DNA of 64,000 bases from Thermomicrobiales bacterium (GCA_041390825.1 JAWKPF010000022.1:10568-74567); one strand, 5' to 3'; positions 53,279-62,342 are shown, counted from the stretch's first letter. A program made the numbers and translations. Notes: generated by a model not told the origin, from the sequence alone.

Positions 53279-54745
53279 CTATGCCGGTTCCGTCTCCGCC
53301 CAGCCGAGCAGAAGCGCGTTCGGAATCGTCGCCACCGGCGAGCCATCGACCAGCGACGTGACGGTGACCGTCGAGGTGCGTCCTTCACCAACAATGTCGA
53401 AGACGGCCACCGCCAGTTGGCAGCCGTCCGGAGAGACTCGAGCGTCGGCGTTGCCGGTCGAGGTCGCGACCAGTTCGGCGGTTCCACGCATCGCATCCAC
53501 CAACCAGGTCCGGCCAAACCCTGGAGTGACCGCATTCACGACCGAGAACCGGCCGGCATCGTCGCCCGCTGGTCGGACCTGGTAGACGTCCTCCGAGTCT
53601 TGCTCCAGGACCGTCACGGTGTTTCCCGTCGCAAGATCGACGGTGCGATACGGAGCGCCAGGCGATCCCTGCGTGACCTTGACCGTGGGGACGAAGAGCA
53701 AGCTGTCTCGCATGGTCGAGTCGGCAATCGGCGACATGCCGTCCAGGTCGTCCAGCGCAACGTTCGATCCAGTTGTCAGATCGACCCATGTCCAGGTTGT
53801 CTCGTCGATCTCGTCTCCGACGAGAAGATGCTCGCCTGCTTCGTCCACGAACACGGAGGATGGCACACCACGCCACTCGAACACCCCGGTCGGCTCGTTC
53901 CCTTCGGGAGCAAGCACCATCAGCTCGGTCGCGTTCACCAGCAGGGTTGGGCCACCCTGCCGAAATTGCACGATGCGCACACCCGGCGCTGTTGCTAGGT
54001 CGATGCGTTCACCACTAACCGGATCGAGCGAGCGAATGGAAGTCTCTCCTCCTTCACCGACGCCATAAACCACCTGGTTGCCGGCATCGAACCCGGGGAA
54101 CGCCAGGATTGGACCCGGATCGATCGGTTGCGGTTGGCCAGGTGACAGCAATGAAACGAGATACCCTCGATTACGGAAGAAGTAGATCAGCCAGTTGCCG
54201 TCCGGGGAAATGGAGGCAGCCTCGATCACGTCGGGGCCATCCTCGGACAGCTGGTTCAGATCGAGCGCATCGCCGTTCGACAAATCGACGAGCCACACCG
54301 CATCAGGACCCGATGTCAGGAGCATGAAGTTGGATTCGGCGGCATTGCGGATCGTTCCGAATGTCGTCATCAACCGCGGTTGCTCGTCTTCCGGGATGGC
54401 CAGCGGCGTTATCTCGCCAGTGCTGACGTCCATCAGGGCAAAGACACCGCCGAGCGACCGCACCAGTGCGACCCCAGGTTTGGGAGATGACTCGACCGAG
54501 CGCGGTTCCGCGAACGCGCTCCGAGCGATCTCGTTGCCAGCAACGTTCAGGGCGACGAGATCGTCGGACAGCGGGTGCCCCACCTGCTGTGGGGCAGTGG
54601 CGACCGCGTACATACCGCATGTGGTCTGGGCGACCGAAGGAACTGGCGTTTGCCAGACCATCGCAAGCGCAAGAAGCACGACCGCTACGCGGCCGGGCCA
54701 GATTCGGTCAGGCGAGGACCTTGGCCAGAACACCCACGAACTCAT
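53279..54745 (-). CDS. secreted beta-propeller-like protein of unknown function
   Basis: 488 aa. Signal peptide at about residues 15-40 (VAVVLLALAMVWQTPVPSVAQ). The mature part has repeated beta-rich units with WD40/YVTN-like turns: VWLVDLSNGDALDLN, SISPDGNWLIYF, RSLDPVSGERIDLA, WTWVDLTTGSNVALDD and ARVSPDGCQLAVAVFD. No catalytic motif was recognised. The start codon lies 38 bases inside lysJ, so it is translationally coupled to the lysine cluster although its extracellular location makes a metabolic role unlikely. A start later in the frame is possible. Confidence 0.7.
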   Translation of the reverse strand: MSSWVFWPRSSPDRIWPGRVAVVLLALAMVWQTPVPSVAQTTCGMYAVATAPQQVGHPLSDDLVALNVAGNEIARSAFAEPRSVESSPKPGVALVRSLGGVFALMDVSTGEITPLAIPEDEQPRLMTTFGTIRNAAESNFMLLTSGPDAVWLVDLSNGDALDLNQLSEDGPDVIEAASISPDGNWLIYFFRNRGYLVSLLSPGQPQPIDPGPILAFPGFDAGNQVVYGVGEGGETSIRSLDPVSGERIDLATAPGVRIVQFRQGGPTLLVNATELMVLAPEGNEPTGVFEWRGVPSSVFVDEAGEHLLVGDEIDETTWTWVDLTTGSNVALDDLDGMSPIADSTMRDSLLFVPTVKVTQGSPGAPYRTVDLATGNTVTVLEQDSEDVYQVRPAGDDAGRFSVVNAVTPGFGRTWLVDAMRGTAELVATSTGNADARVSPDGCQLAVAVFDIVGEGRTSTVTVTSLVDGSPVATIPNALLLGWAETEPA

Positions 54746-55892
54746 CGACTTGCTCCTCTTCCCAGACCAGCGGCGGAAGGAGTCGGAAAACGACCGGGCT
54801 GGCAGGTAGCGCGAGCACGCCGTTCTCCTGGAGGGCCCGCAGGGTCGGCGTGATGCGTTCCTTCATCTCGACCCCGATCATGAATCCTCGTCCACGAACC
54901 TGTCGGATCTTTGGGCTCTCCAGCGACTCGATACCGTTCATCAGGCGCTCGCCGAGCTCGGACGAGCGGGCGTAGAGATTGCGATCCTGAAACGCTTGCA
55001 GGGTTGTCACTACCGCGCGACTGGCGAGCGGGTTCGCGCCAAACGTCGTTCCATGAGCGCCGCCCACCGTTTTCTCTGAGATGGCCTCGGTGACCATCGT
55101 CACGCCCACCGGGAACCCGTTCCCGATTGCTTTGGCGGTGCAGAGAATGTCCGGCGATACCTCGGCGTGGGAGATCGCAAATGGGGCGCCGGTGCGAAAC
55201 CCAGTCTGCACCTCATCCGCGATCAGCAGTGCTCCATTTGCCGTCGCAAGCTCGCGCACCGCCCGCAAGTAGTCGTCATCCGCGGGGAAGATGCCGGCCT
55301 CGCCTTGCACCGGCTCGAGGATGATGGCTGCGGTCTCGTCGTCGACCTGCTCCACCAGCGCTTCGTAGTCGTTGAATGCGACGTGTGTCACCGGGATGGG
55401 CAGCGGCTCGAACGGCTTGCGGTACTTCGGGTCGAAGGTCGCCGAAAGCGCGCCGAGGGTGCGTCCGTGGTAGCCGCGGCGCAATGCCACGATCTTGTGA
55501 CGCTCGGTTGCCATCATGGCGAACTTGAGCGCGGCCTCGATCGATTCTGCCCCGGAGTTGCTCATGAAGTAGCGCGTCAACCCGTCCGGCGCGATCTGCC
55601 GGATGGCGGCGAGCGCGGCAGCGCGCGCATCGTTGTAGAAGCTCTGGTGGCAGGTGGTCAACTTTTGGAGCTGATCCGCCATCGCTGCGGCGTACACGGG
55701 ATCAGCGTGCCCAAGCGCGGCCACCCCGTAGTTGCTCATCGCGTCGAGATAACGCTTCCCTGTGGAGTCATAGAGATACGACCCCTCTCCGCGCACAAGC
55801 GAGATGTCGCGTTTCGCATAGAGCGGCAGCTGGAGATCGGTTTCCAGTTCCTGGGTCAGGTCGAGCGCCAGCATCGGGGTAGGAATCGTCAC
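54708..55892 (-). CDS. lysJ: [LysW]-aminoadipate semialdehyde / glutamate semialdehyde aminotransferase
   Basis: 394 aa from GTG 55892 (GAGG upstream). Class III PLP aminotransferase of the ArgD/LysJ type: GSYLYDSTGKRYLDAMSNYGVAALGH, MSNSGAESIEAALKFAM, GYHGRTLGALSAT, IILEPVQGEAG, LIADEVQTGFRTG and PLP Lys in CTAKAIGNGFPVG near residue 248. In the carrier pathway it aminates LysW-linked semialdehyde to LysW-lysine or LysW-ornithine. The context with lysW, lysX, lysY, lysZ and lysK supports LysJ over plain ArgD. Confidence 0.88.
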   Translation of the reverse strand: MTIPTPMLALDLTQELETDLQLPLYAKRDISLVRGEGSYLYDSTGKRYLDAMSNYGVAALGHADPVYAAAMADQLQKLTTCHQSFYNDARAAALAAIRQIAPDGLTRYFMSNSGAESIEAALKFAMMATERHKIVALRRGYHGRTLGALSATFDPKYRKPFEPLPIPVTHVAFNDYEALVEQVDDETAAIILEPVQGEAGIFPADDDYLRAVRELATANGALLIADEVQTGFRTGAPFAISHAEVSPDILCTAKAIGNGFPVGVTMVTEAISEKTVGGAHGTTFGANPLASRAVVTTLQAFQDRNLYARSSELGERLMNGIESLESPKIRQVRGRGFMIGVEMKERITPTLRALQENGVLALPASPVVFRLLPPLVWEEEQVDEFVGVLAKVLA

Positions 55893-55982
55893 GGTTGTGT
55901 CCTCATCTTTGGCTCAAGTCGGGTGGGAAATCGGGTACGGGTCCAGCCTTATCGCGTTTGCATCTGGACACCGGACAATCCA

Positions 55983-56810
55983 TCAAATCGTCGCGTGATC
56001 GGCATAGTCGATGACCGTGCCCTCGCCCTCCAACGCGCGTTGCAACGGATGCTCGACGCGTGCATCGGCGAAAACCACCTTGCCGACGCCTTGCTCGATC
56101 GCCTTGATTGCCGACTCGACTTTCACTTTCATGCGGCCCTGGGCAGATTCCAGCGCGGCTTCCGGGTCGGTCACGTCGATTTCGCGAATCAGGGTGGACT
56201 CGTCGTCCTTGTCCGCCAGCAGCCCAGGCGTGTCCGAGAAGAAGTAGATAGCGCTCGCGCCCAGATCGGTGGCGAGCGCCAGCGAAAGCTTGTCTCCATC
56301 GACGTTGATCGGGGTTCCGTCCTCGAGCGCAAGCGCCGGCGGCGTGATCACCGGCAGGTAGCCGGCATCGAGCAGCAGCCGGATGAGCGTCGTATCGACC
56401 TGCTCGATCGTTCCGGCATGATCGTCTCGCAGCACTTTCGGCTTGCCATCCTCGATTACGCGAATGGTCGACTTGCGCCGCCCGGTGGCGATCTTGCCGT
56501 CGATACCGCTCAGTCCGACCGCGTTGACACCAGCAGCCTGCAACTGCGCCACGATCCGCTTGTTCACCTTGCCTGCGTAGGCCATCAGCATCATGTCGAT
56601 GGTCTCGGAATCGGTGTAGCGGCTCACGCGGCCCTTCTCGTTCGTCACCATGCGCGGAGGACGGCCGAGATCCTTGCTGAGCTGGCTGAACTCGGCATTG
56701 CCGCCATGCACAAGCACGGCGGGTTGCTCGAGCGCGGCAAAGTCCTTCGCAAAGTTTGCGTACGACTCCGCGGTTATCCCGCTGCCTCCTCCGATCTTGA
56801 CGACGATCAT
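55983..56810 (-). CDS. lysZ: [LysW]-aminoadipate / [LysW]-glutamate kinase
   Basis: 275 aa from ATG 56810 (AAAGGAAG upstream). Amino acid kinase family (ArgB/LysZ): IVVKIGGGSG, LVHGGNAEFSQL, DSETIDMMLMAYAGKVNKRIVAQLQAAG, VGLSGIDGK, INVDGDKLSLALATDLGA and MKVKVESAIKAIEQG. LysZ phosphorylates the side-chain carboxylate of the amino acid held on LysW. The GKVNKRIV and GIDG stretches are of the LysZ/ArgZ type rather than the acetylglutamate kinase type. Follows the LLM gene by 18 bases. Confidence 0.9.
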   Translation of the reverse strand: MIVVKIGGGSGITAESYANFAKDFAALEQPAVLVHGGNAEFSQLSKDLGRPPRMVTNEKGRVSRYTDSETIDMMLMAYAGKVNKRIVAQLQAAGVNAVGLSGIDGKIATGRRKSTIRVIEDGKPKVLRDDHAGTIEQVDTTLIRLLLDAGYLPVITPPALALEDGTPINVDGDKLSLALATDLGASAIYFFSDTPGLLADKDDESTLIREIDVTDPEAALESAQGRMKVKVESAIKAIEQGVGKVVFADARVEHPLQRALEGEGTVIDYADHATI

Positions 56811-56828
56811 TCGTGCGCTTCCTTTTCC

Positions 56829-57647
56829 CTAGAGTTGCGGCGGGCCCGCCGCGATCCGTTCCCGCACGGCCGGAATGCCGCCGGGCGCTTGCCACATCGA
56901 TTCGATCCACCAGGTGGCGCCGTTCTCCGCCAACGCGCGAACGCGGTCCAATGCGGCTTCGTCGCCAGGAGGAGTCACCCCTTCCAGCGCGATGTCGAAC
57001 CTGTCCATGTCCGCGCCAAGCGACGCAAGCTCCTCGCGCAGCGCTGGCAGCTGAGCGGGAGTGGGCGACAACCAGTTCCCGTCGGCGTCACGAGCGTTGG
57101 GCAGAATCCCGTCCCAGCGTGCCGCGCGGCGAAGCGACGCCCTACTGCCCATCAAACCGACCGTCCAGATCGGTATACGCGGTTGCTGAACGGGAACGAC
57201 TGCTCCCAAGGGGGCGTTCCAATCGACATCGTAATGCGTGCCATGGAACTCGAACGGTTCACCGCTCCAGAACTTCGGCAACAGGTCCAGGCAGTCGTCC
57301 ATGAGCTGGGCGCGTGTCTTGCGGTCGGTTTCCTCGCCAACCTGCGCGAATCCGGTATCGATAGCCCCGAGCCCGGCACACAGCATTGCCCGGCCGTTCG
57401 AGACCATGTCCAACGTCACCAACTCACTTGCAAGTTTCCATGGGCGGCGGCGCGAGGGAGGGGTGAGCAATGTCCCGAGCCTGATTCGCTCGGTCGATGC
57501 CGCCATCCCGCCGAGCACAACCCAGGGATCGATCCCGTAGACCGTTTCCCAGCCGAACGCCGCGTCCCATCCAGCGCGTTCGATCTCGACCGCCAACTCC
57601 AGAAACTCTCTCGCACTGGCCTCAGGAATCACAAATCCGAATTTCAT
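56829..57647 (-). CDS. LLM class flavin-dependent oxidoreductase
   Basis: 272 aa from ATG 57647 with GAGG upstream; an adjacent ATG at 57650 is equally in frame. Luciferase-like barrel: FLELAVEIERAGWDAAFGWE, ERIRLGTLLTPPSRRRPWKLASELVTLDMVSNGRAMLCAGLG, VGLMGSRASLRRAARWDGILPN. Such enzymes use FMN or F420. It is inserted between lysY and lysZ in the carrier-protein cluster with operon-like spacing. No step of the known pathway needs it, so its role there is unknown. Confidence 0.87.
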   Translation of the reverse strand: MKFGFVIPEASAREFLELAVEIERAGWDAAFGWETVYGIDPWVVLGGMAASTERIRLGTLLTPPSRRRPWKLASELVTLDMVSNGRAMLCAGLGAIDTGFAQVGEETDRKTRAQLMDDCLDLLPKFWSGEPFEFHGTHYDVDWNAPLGAVVPVQQPRIPIWTVGLMGSRASLRRAARWDGILPNARDADGNWLSPTPAQLPALREELASLGADMDRFDIALEGVTPPGDEAALDRVRALAENGATWWIESMWQAPGGIPAVRERIAAGPPQL

Positions 57648-57753
57648 CATCTACCTCGCATGCTTCGCCATTCGGCACGAACCCATATGACGCACACATG
57701 CCTCGTCTTGTCAGATGGAATTGTCTCAGGGCGACGTGTCCCGAGCTCCGCGT

Positions 57754-58803
57754 CTAGATCGGATGAAGTCCAGGGAAATCGATTCCGCAGGTCTCTTCGT
57801 AGCCGAGGCGGATGTTGAATGACTGCACAGCCTGGCCGGCGGCTCCCTTCATGAGATTGTCGAGCGCGGCCATGACGACAACGCGATTCGAGTCGGGATC
57901 TCGTTCGAATCCCACATCGCAGTAGTTCGAGCCGGAGAGAATCTTCGGTTCCGGGTAACGATGGATGCCGCTCGATTCCTTGACCACTCGCATGAACGGC
58001 TCGTTCTTGTACGCGGCGCGGTAGATTCCCCAGACCTCTTTGTCCGACATCGGCTCTTTCAGATAGACATGCGAGGTTGCCAGAATTCCGCGCACCGCTT
58101 CCACTGACGTTGCCGAGAACGCGATCTCTGGAGCGTTGCCGTCGAAGGTCAGCTCCTGGATGATCTCCGCCGAATGACGATGGCCGGTTGGTTTGAACGA
58201 GCGGATCACGCCAGCCCGCTCGGGATGATGCGACGAAAGATTCGCCGAGTTCCCCGATCCGGACGACCCTGTCTTTGCCTCGATGACCGTCGGCATGCTG
58301 AGGTCCACCACGCCCGCCTGGAAGAGGGGATAGAGTCCAAGGATCGATGTCGTCGCCATGCAGCCAGCGCTGGAGATGAGATTCGACTCGCGAATTTCTT
58401 CCCGGTGCAACTCGGGAATGCCGTACACGAATTCGGTCAGCAACTCCGGCAGCTCGTGCTCGTGGTCGTACCACTTCGGGTAGCCGTCCTTCGAGTTGAG
58501 CCGGAAGTCGGCGCTCAAATCGATCACGATCGGCGCCAGCGCTCGAAACTCCTCCATCTTCTTCATCGACGCCCCGTGCGGAGTCGCCACGAAGAGGACA
58601 TCGACCTGGCCAATGTCGTTCACGCTCGAGAACTTCAGCTGGGTTCGCTTGCGCAAGTTGGGATGGACGGAAAAGACGAACTTGCCGGCGTTCCGCTCTG
58701 AGGTCACCTGCGCCACGTCGGCCATCGGGTGATCGAGCAGGAGCCGAAGGAGCTCTCCGCCGGCATATCCGGACCCGCCAATGATTGCTGTTTTCACTGC
58801 CAT
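57754..58803 (-). CDS. lysY: [LysW]-L-2-aminoadipate/glutamate 6-phosphate reductase (ArgC-like)
   Basis: 349 aa from ATG 58803 (GAGGAAAGGG upstream). NADPH-dependent reductase of the ArgC/LysY family: AIIGGSGYAGGELLRLLLDHP nucleotide loop, FVATPHGASM, VIDLSADFRL, YGIPELHREEI, active-site Cys in ISSAGCMATTSILGLYPL near residue 148, KTGSSGSGNSANLSSHHPERAG and His in FKPTGHRHSAEI. It reduces the acyl phosphate made by LysZ to the semialdehyde on LysW. The SSGSG insertion and cluster context favour LysY over ArgC. Confidence 0.9.
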   Translation of the reverse strand: MAVKTAIIGGSGYAGGELLRLLLDHPMADVAQVTSERNAGKFVFSVHPNLRKRTQLKFSSVNDIGQVDVLFVATPHGASMKKMEEFRALAPIVIDLSADFRLNSKDGYPKWYDHEHELPELLTEFVYGIPELHREEIRESNLISSAGCMATTSILGLYPLFQAGVVDLSMPTVIEAKTGSSGSGNSANLSSHHPERAGVIRSFKPTGHRHSAEIIQELTFDGNAPEIAFSATSVEAVRGILATSHVYLKEPMSDKEVWGIYRAAYKNEPFMRVVKESSGIHRYPEPKILSGSNYCDVGFERDPDSNRVVVMAALDNLMKGAAGQAVQSFNIRLGYEETCGIDFPGLHPI

Positions 58804-58980
58804 AACGTCGAACCCTTTCCTCGTCCTCGGGCGTGACCTGCGCCTGGTGATCGCCCTTCCGTGATTGCTTTTGTGGATGCCGCGAGCCGTCGCGCCCGCT
58901 TGCGTGCCACCTGCCTGTTTCCGCTCTCCCCTCCGCCATTGAGCGAAGCGAGTCTCGACGACGCCTTTAGGCTTCTCTTG

Positions 58981-59050
58981 CCAGTTGCCAGTTGCCAGTT
59001 GCCAGTTGCCAGTTGCCAGTTGCCAGTTGCCAGTTGCCAGTTGCCAGTTG
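58981..59050. repeat. perfect heptamer array (CCAGTTG)x10
   Basis: Ten uninterrupted copies of CCAGTTG, 70 bp, ending one base before the stop codon of the lysX-type gene on the minus strand (CTA at 59052-59054). It fills part of the 248-bp gap to lysY; nothing else was recognised in that gap. On the transcribed strand the unit is CAACTGG. Confidence 0.97.
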
Positions 59051-59051
59051 C

Positions 59052-59948
59052 CTACGCCATTGCCCTCACCCGGCCGTTCGATTCAGCACGCGCGCGGCCA
59101 GCCTCGCCAACCGAAATGACATAATCAACGATCTTCGCAGGGATGTTGACCCCGGTCGTGTCGATGCTGTTGCGGAACTCCATCGTGTAATTGACTTCGT
59201 TGACCAGGATGCCGCGATCGGTCTCGAAGAGATCGATTGCCACCACGCCACCGCCGACCGCCCGCGCCGCGGCGCGCGAGACCTCGTCGATCTCCGGCGT
59301 GATCGGGCAATTCGAGGCCTCTCCGCCGCGCGCGGTGTTTGTGATCCAGTGCTTGGACGCACGATAGATTCCGCAGATCGTTTCGTCACCAACGACAAAC
59401 GTCCGGATATCCCGTCCCGGCTTGTTCACGTACTCCTGCACGTAGAACGCGCCGTGGTGAAACGACCCGAGCGTGACCTTGTGCTCCAGCAGCGCCTCCG
59501 CGGCATCACGGTCATTGACCTTGGCCAGCAAGCGCCCCCACGAGCCGACCGCCGGTTTGAGGACGACAGGGTATCCCATCGTTTCGATGGCTTCCAGCGC
59601 CGACTCCGGGGTGAACGCGATGATGGTGCGGGGGGAGGGGACTCGATGGCGCATCAGCGCCGCGGTCGTCAACAGCTTGTCGCCGCAGGTGTTGGCCACG
59701 TCATAGGTGTTGACGGTCGGAATACCCCAGTCGTTGTAGACGCGCAGCGCATACAGCGCCCGCAGGTGATTGACCGCGCGTTCCAGGACCACATCGGTTT
59801 GGAGGTTCGGATGATCGATGTCCAGCGTGATCTCGCGGTCGTCGATTCGATTGATCGCGACACCGCGTTTCTCCAGCTCGGTGAGCAGGAGCTTTTCTTC
59901 CACCCGGACCCGGGACATCAAGACGGTTACATTGAGCGGTGTACCCAC
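59052..59948 (-). CDS. lysX: LysX-type ATP-grasp ligase 1: LysW--amino acid ligase behind the T-box
   Basis: 298 aa from GTG 59948, with GGAGG seven bases upstream that is itself part of the T-box switch. ATP-grasp ligase joining the C-terminal Glu of LysW to the amino group of 2-aminoadipate or glutamate. Motifs: [46 protein letters not shown] (ATP Lys), [34 protein letters not shown] and the Mg site VAIDLFET...[14 protein letters not shown]. All catalytic residues are kept. The NYTMEFRNS end resembles Thermus-type LysX, suggesting aminoadipate, but this is inference. Confidence 0.9.
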   Translation of the reverse strand: MGTPLNVTVLMSRVRVEEKLLLTELEKRGVAINRIDDREITLDIDHPNLQTDVVLERAVNHLRALYALRVYNDWGIPTVNTYDVANTCGDKLLTTAALMRHRVPSPRTIIAFTPESALEAIETMGYPVVLKPAVGSWGRLLAKVNDRDAAEALLEHKVTLGSFHHGAFYVQEYVNKPGRDIRTFVVGDETICGIYRASKHWITNTARGGEASNCPITPEIDEVSRAAARAVGGGVVAIDLFETDRGILVNEVNYTMEFRNSIDTTGVNIPAKIVDYVISVGEAGRARAESNGRVRAMA

Positions 59949-60318
59949 GATTCGACCTCCGTCGAAAAATGCACGAAGCCCAACGTCCAAAGGACGGAGG
60001 GCTTCACTCCGTGGTACCACCTTTGTTCGCCGTCCTCGTTTCCCGGACGACCTCATCAGCCCAACCGATCGTCGCAACCTGCCAACGGCGCTGGCACGGC
60101 TGAGAACATCCTGATCGGACTGAGCTCGCTAACGGGAGCGCCCGGCCGGTTCTACTGGGGAGCCATCGCTCCGCTTCTTCCGGCGGCTCTGGGGTCTTGT
60201 CCTGTGGGCCGACTATCCGCGGGATTCACACCAGCTACCCGCTCTCTGCTGCTTCGGACCCAATGGGATCTCCCCGTCGAAGCCAATGTATTGAGCTTAA
60301 GAATGCGTGGGCGTTCTG
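59949..60318 (-). promoter_or_regulatory. T-box riboswitch leader, probable Lys (AAG) specifier
   Basis: Read on the minus strand. Stem I apex: GAGAG (60247-60241) and GCGGG/CCCGC (60242-60238 with 60223-60219) around GGTGTGAA. Specifier loop: TGGG (about 60262-60259) pairs with CCCA, leaving AAG (60198-60196) followed by the conserved purine A. The T-box core is AAGGTGGTACCACGG (60023-60009). Its 3' part ACGGAG can pair with CTCCGT. That CTCCGTC segment (within 60000-59993) is also complementary to the lysX Shine-Dalgarno GACGGAGG (59963-59956). A terminator-like stem GAAGCCC (60005-59999) / GGGCTTC (59981-59975) precedes TTTTT (59969-59965). Uncharged tRNA-Lys would favour expression. Confidence 0.85.
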
Positions 60319-61266
60319 TCAATCTCCCGCGGTGGTGACTGTTTCCAAACGCCGGATCGCCGATGCCCGCGCGATGCGCACGGCCTCCTCGACGATCTCC
60401 CCGGCGATGTCCACGTCTGTGGTGGTCATCAGGCCATGAAACTCGCCTCCGGTGTTGACCTCCAACACCGTGTAACCATCGTAGGTCTCGATCAGATCGA
60501 CCCCTGCGAGGCGAGCGCCGACCGATTCGCACGCATGTAGCACGATCTCTTCGATCTGTGGCGTAATCGGGCACTTGCTTGACGACGCGCCACGCGCCGT
60601 ATTGGTTATCCAATGATCGGCCGAGCGATAGCTTGCGGCAAGCACCCGGTCGCCCACGACGAAAACCCGAATGTCGCGGCCTGGCTTCTCCTGATATTCC
60701 TGCACATAGAAGAGCGCGTGCTGATACGAACCAAGCGTGACCTTTTGTTCGAGCAACGCTTTCGCCTGTTGCGGCCCATTCACTTTCGCGAGCAAGCGAC
60801 CCCAGGAGCCAGTCACTGGCTTGAGTACAGCCGGATAGCCGAGCATCTCGCAGGCTTCGAGCGCGGACTCGATCGAGAAGGCGAGCAATGTGCGCGGCGT
60901 CGGCACTCCTGCTGCTCCCAGTGCCACGCTGCAGAGCGCCTTGTCGTCACAGATCTGTACTGCTGCGGTGTGATTCAACGTTGGGATTCCCCAGGATTCG
61001 AGCGCTTTCAGTGTATAGAGCGCTCGTGAGTGCGCCACGCTCCGGTCGAGCACGACATCGTAGGGGAAGCTCTGGTTGGCGTCTCGCTCGAGATTTGAGA
61101 GATCGAGCACGATCTTCCGGTCGAACACCGGTGTGATGTCGATCCCCTTGGCGCGCGCCGATCCGAAGATGGCCTTTTCGTCCGTGCGCAGGTGGGAGAC
61201 GAGCACCCCCAGGCGTACATCGGCATCGTTCGTCAGCGGGTCGTTGATGAAATGATCGATCGTCAT
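60319..61266 (-). CDS. LysX-type ATP-grasp ligase 2 (LysW--amino acid ligase paralog)
   Basis: 315 aa; ATGA overlap with lysK at 61263-61266. Same family as the ligase at 59052: [83 protein letters not shown] and AGVDLIETYDGYTVLEVNTGGEFHGL. ATP, Mg and LysW-contact motifs are intact, so it should be active. The terminal substrate-pocket motif is NTGGEFHGL where ligase 1 has NYTMEFRNS, which suggests different amino acid choice. It lies upstream of the T-box, next to lysK, and may be the ArgX (glutamate) form. Confidence 0.87.
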   Translation of the reverse strand: MTIDHFINDPLTNDADVRLGVLVSHLRTDEKAIFGSARAKGIDITPVFDRKIVLDLSNLERDANQSFPYDVVLDRSVAHSRALYTLKALESWGIPTLNHTAAVQICDDKALCSVALGAAGVPTPRTLLAFSIESALEACEMLGYPAVLKPVTGSWGRLLAKVNGPQQAKALLEQKVTLGSYQHALFYVQEYQEKPGRDIRVFVVGDRVLAASYRSADHWITNTARGASSSKCPITPQIEEIVLHACESVGARLAGVDLIETYDGYTVLEVNTGGEFHGLMTTTDVDIAGEIVEEAVRIARASAIRRLETVTTAGD

Positions 61267-62342
61267 AGCTCGTTCAGCACCGATGTCAGGACGCGAACCG
61301 CGCGCAGATAGTCATCGAGATCGATGCGTTCTTCCGGCGTGTGATCGAGTGAAGCGTCACCCGGTCCATAGGCCACGATAGGGCATTGCCAGACCGGCCC
61401 GACGACTGTCATGTCCGCCGTGCCCAGCTTTCGGGTGAACCGTGGATTGCCTCCCTGTGCGCGGATCGCGCGAAGGAATGGCGGCGTCATCGGATTCTTC
61501 TTGTCGGTCGAATAGCCTTCCTGAACTCCGTGCAGCTCGATCTCTCCTGCATCGCGGATCGATTCGATGATTTCCAGCACCTGTTTGGAAGACACCGATG
61601 GCGGAATGCGAATGCCGATCGACATTTCGACCGTGTCGTACAACCCGTCGGAGAACGTGTTGATCGAACGGAGCGACGTTCCGATCGCGTGATACCCCTC
61701 GGCGTCACCATTGATCTGCTGAAGTTCGGAGAGCAGCGTGTTCCAGAAGAGCACGCCCAGTTCACCGACCGTCTCGCCCGGACCGGCGGTGTGCCGCCCA
61801 GCCTGTTTCAGGCGATAGGTGAACGAAACGGTGCCCCGGTATCCGAGGCAGACCGCGTCCCAACTGCTCGGTTCGCCGATGATGCAGTAATCAGGAGCTG
61901 GCCATGTGGCCGCTTCGTGCGCTCCGGGCGAGCCAATCGACTCTTCTCCGACTGCTCCAACGACCGTGATGGTGGCGTTGATGCCGGTCGCCTCCGCTGC
62001 CGCGGCGACAAAAGTTGCCAACGGCCCCTTTGCATCGCACGAGCCTCGGCCATGCAAGACGCCGTCTTCCACGCGCACGGGGATGTCCCCCGGAACAGTA
62101 TCGATGTGCCCAAGCAGCACGATCCTGGTGGGACCGTTGCCCTTGACGCCGACAGCGTTGCCTGCGCGGTCCACATAGGCTTCGTCGAACCCGCGAGCCT
62201 TCATTTCCGCGACCAGGTAGTTGACCGCGGGACCCTCTTCGCCGCTCAAGCTCGGAATGGCGACGAGTCCATGCAGGAGATCGACATGCATCGCTGTCCG
62301 GTCTCGTGCCGAAACCGTCTCAGGCTGAGAGGACAATGTCAC
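61263..62342 (-). CDS. lysK: [LysW]-lysine / [LysW]-ornithine hydrolase
   Basis: 359 aa from GTG 62342. M20-family carboxypeptidase that releases lysine or ornithine from the LysW C-terminus. Motifs: [28 protein letters not shown] (His, Asp), [16 protein letters not shown] (bridging Asp), [13 protein letters not shown] (Glu pair), [27 protein letters not shown] and DHTPEERID (last His). The GEPSxWxxxxLGYRG pattern is LysK-specific. Starts 23 bases inside the end of the degenerate ligase gene. Confidence 0.92.
   Translation of the reverse strand: MTLSSQPETVSARDRTAMHVDLLHGLVAIPSLSGEEGPAVNYLVAEMKARGFDEAYVDRAGNAVGVKGNGPTRIVLLGHIDTVPGDIPVRVEDGVLHGRGSCDAKGPLATFVAAAAEATGINATITVVGAVGEESIGSPGAHEAATWPAPDYCIIGEPSSWDAVCLGYRGTVSFTYRLKQAGRHTAGPGETVGELGVLFWNTLLSELQQINGDAEGYHAIGTSLRSINTFSDGLYDTVEMSIGIRIPPSVSSKQVLEIIESIRDAGEIELHGVQEGYSTDKKNPMTPPFLRAIRAQGGNPRFTRKLGTADMTVVGPVWQCPIVAYGPGDASLDHTPEERIDLDDYLRAVRVLTSVLNEL

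Noticed and set aside
55167..57818. Long 883-aa open frame on the plus strand
   Set aside because: It lies antisense to lysJ, lysZ and the LLM gene, which have clear family motifs; its own translation is low-complexity, Arg/His-rich shadow sequence.
58992..60338. 448-aa plus-strand frame starting in the CCAGTTG array
   Set aside because: It runs antisense through lysX and the T-box leader and owes its start to the repeat.
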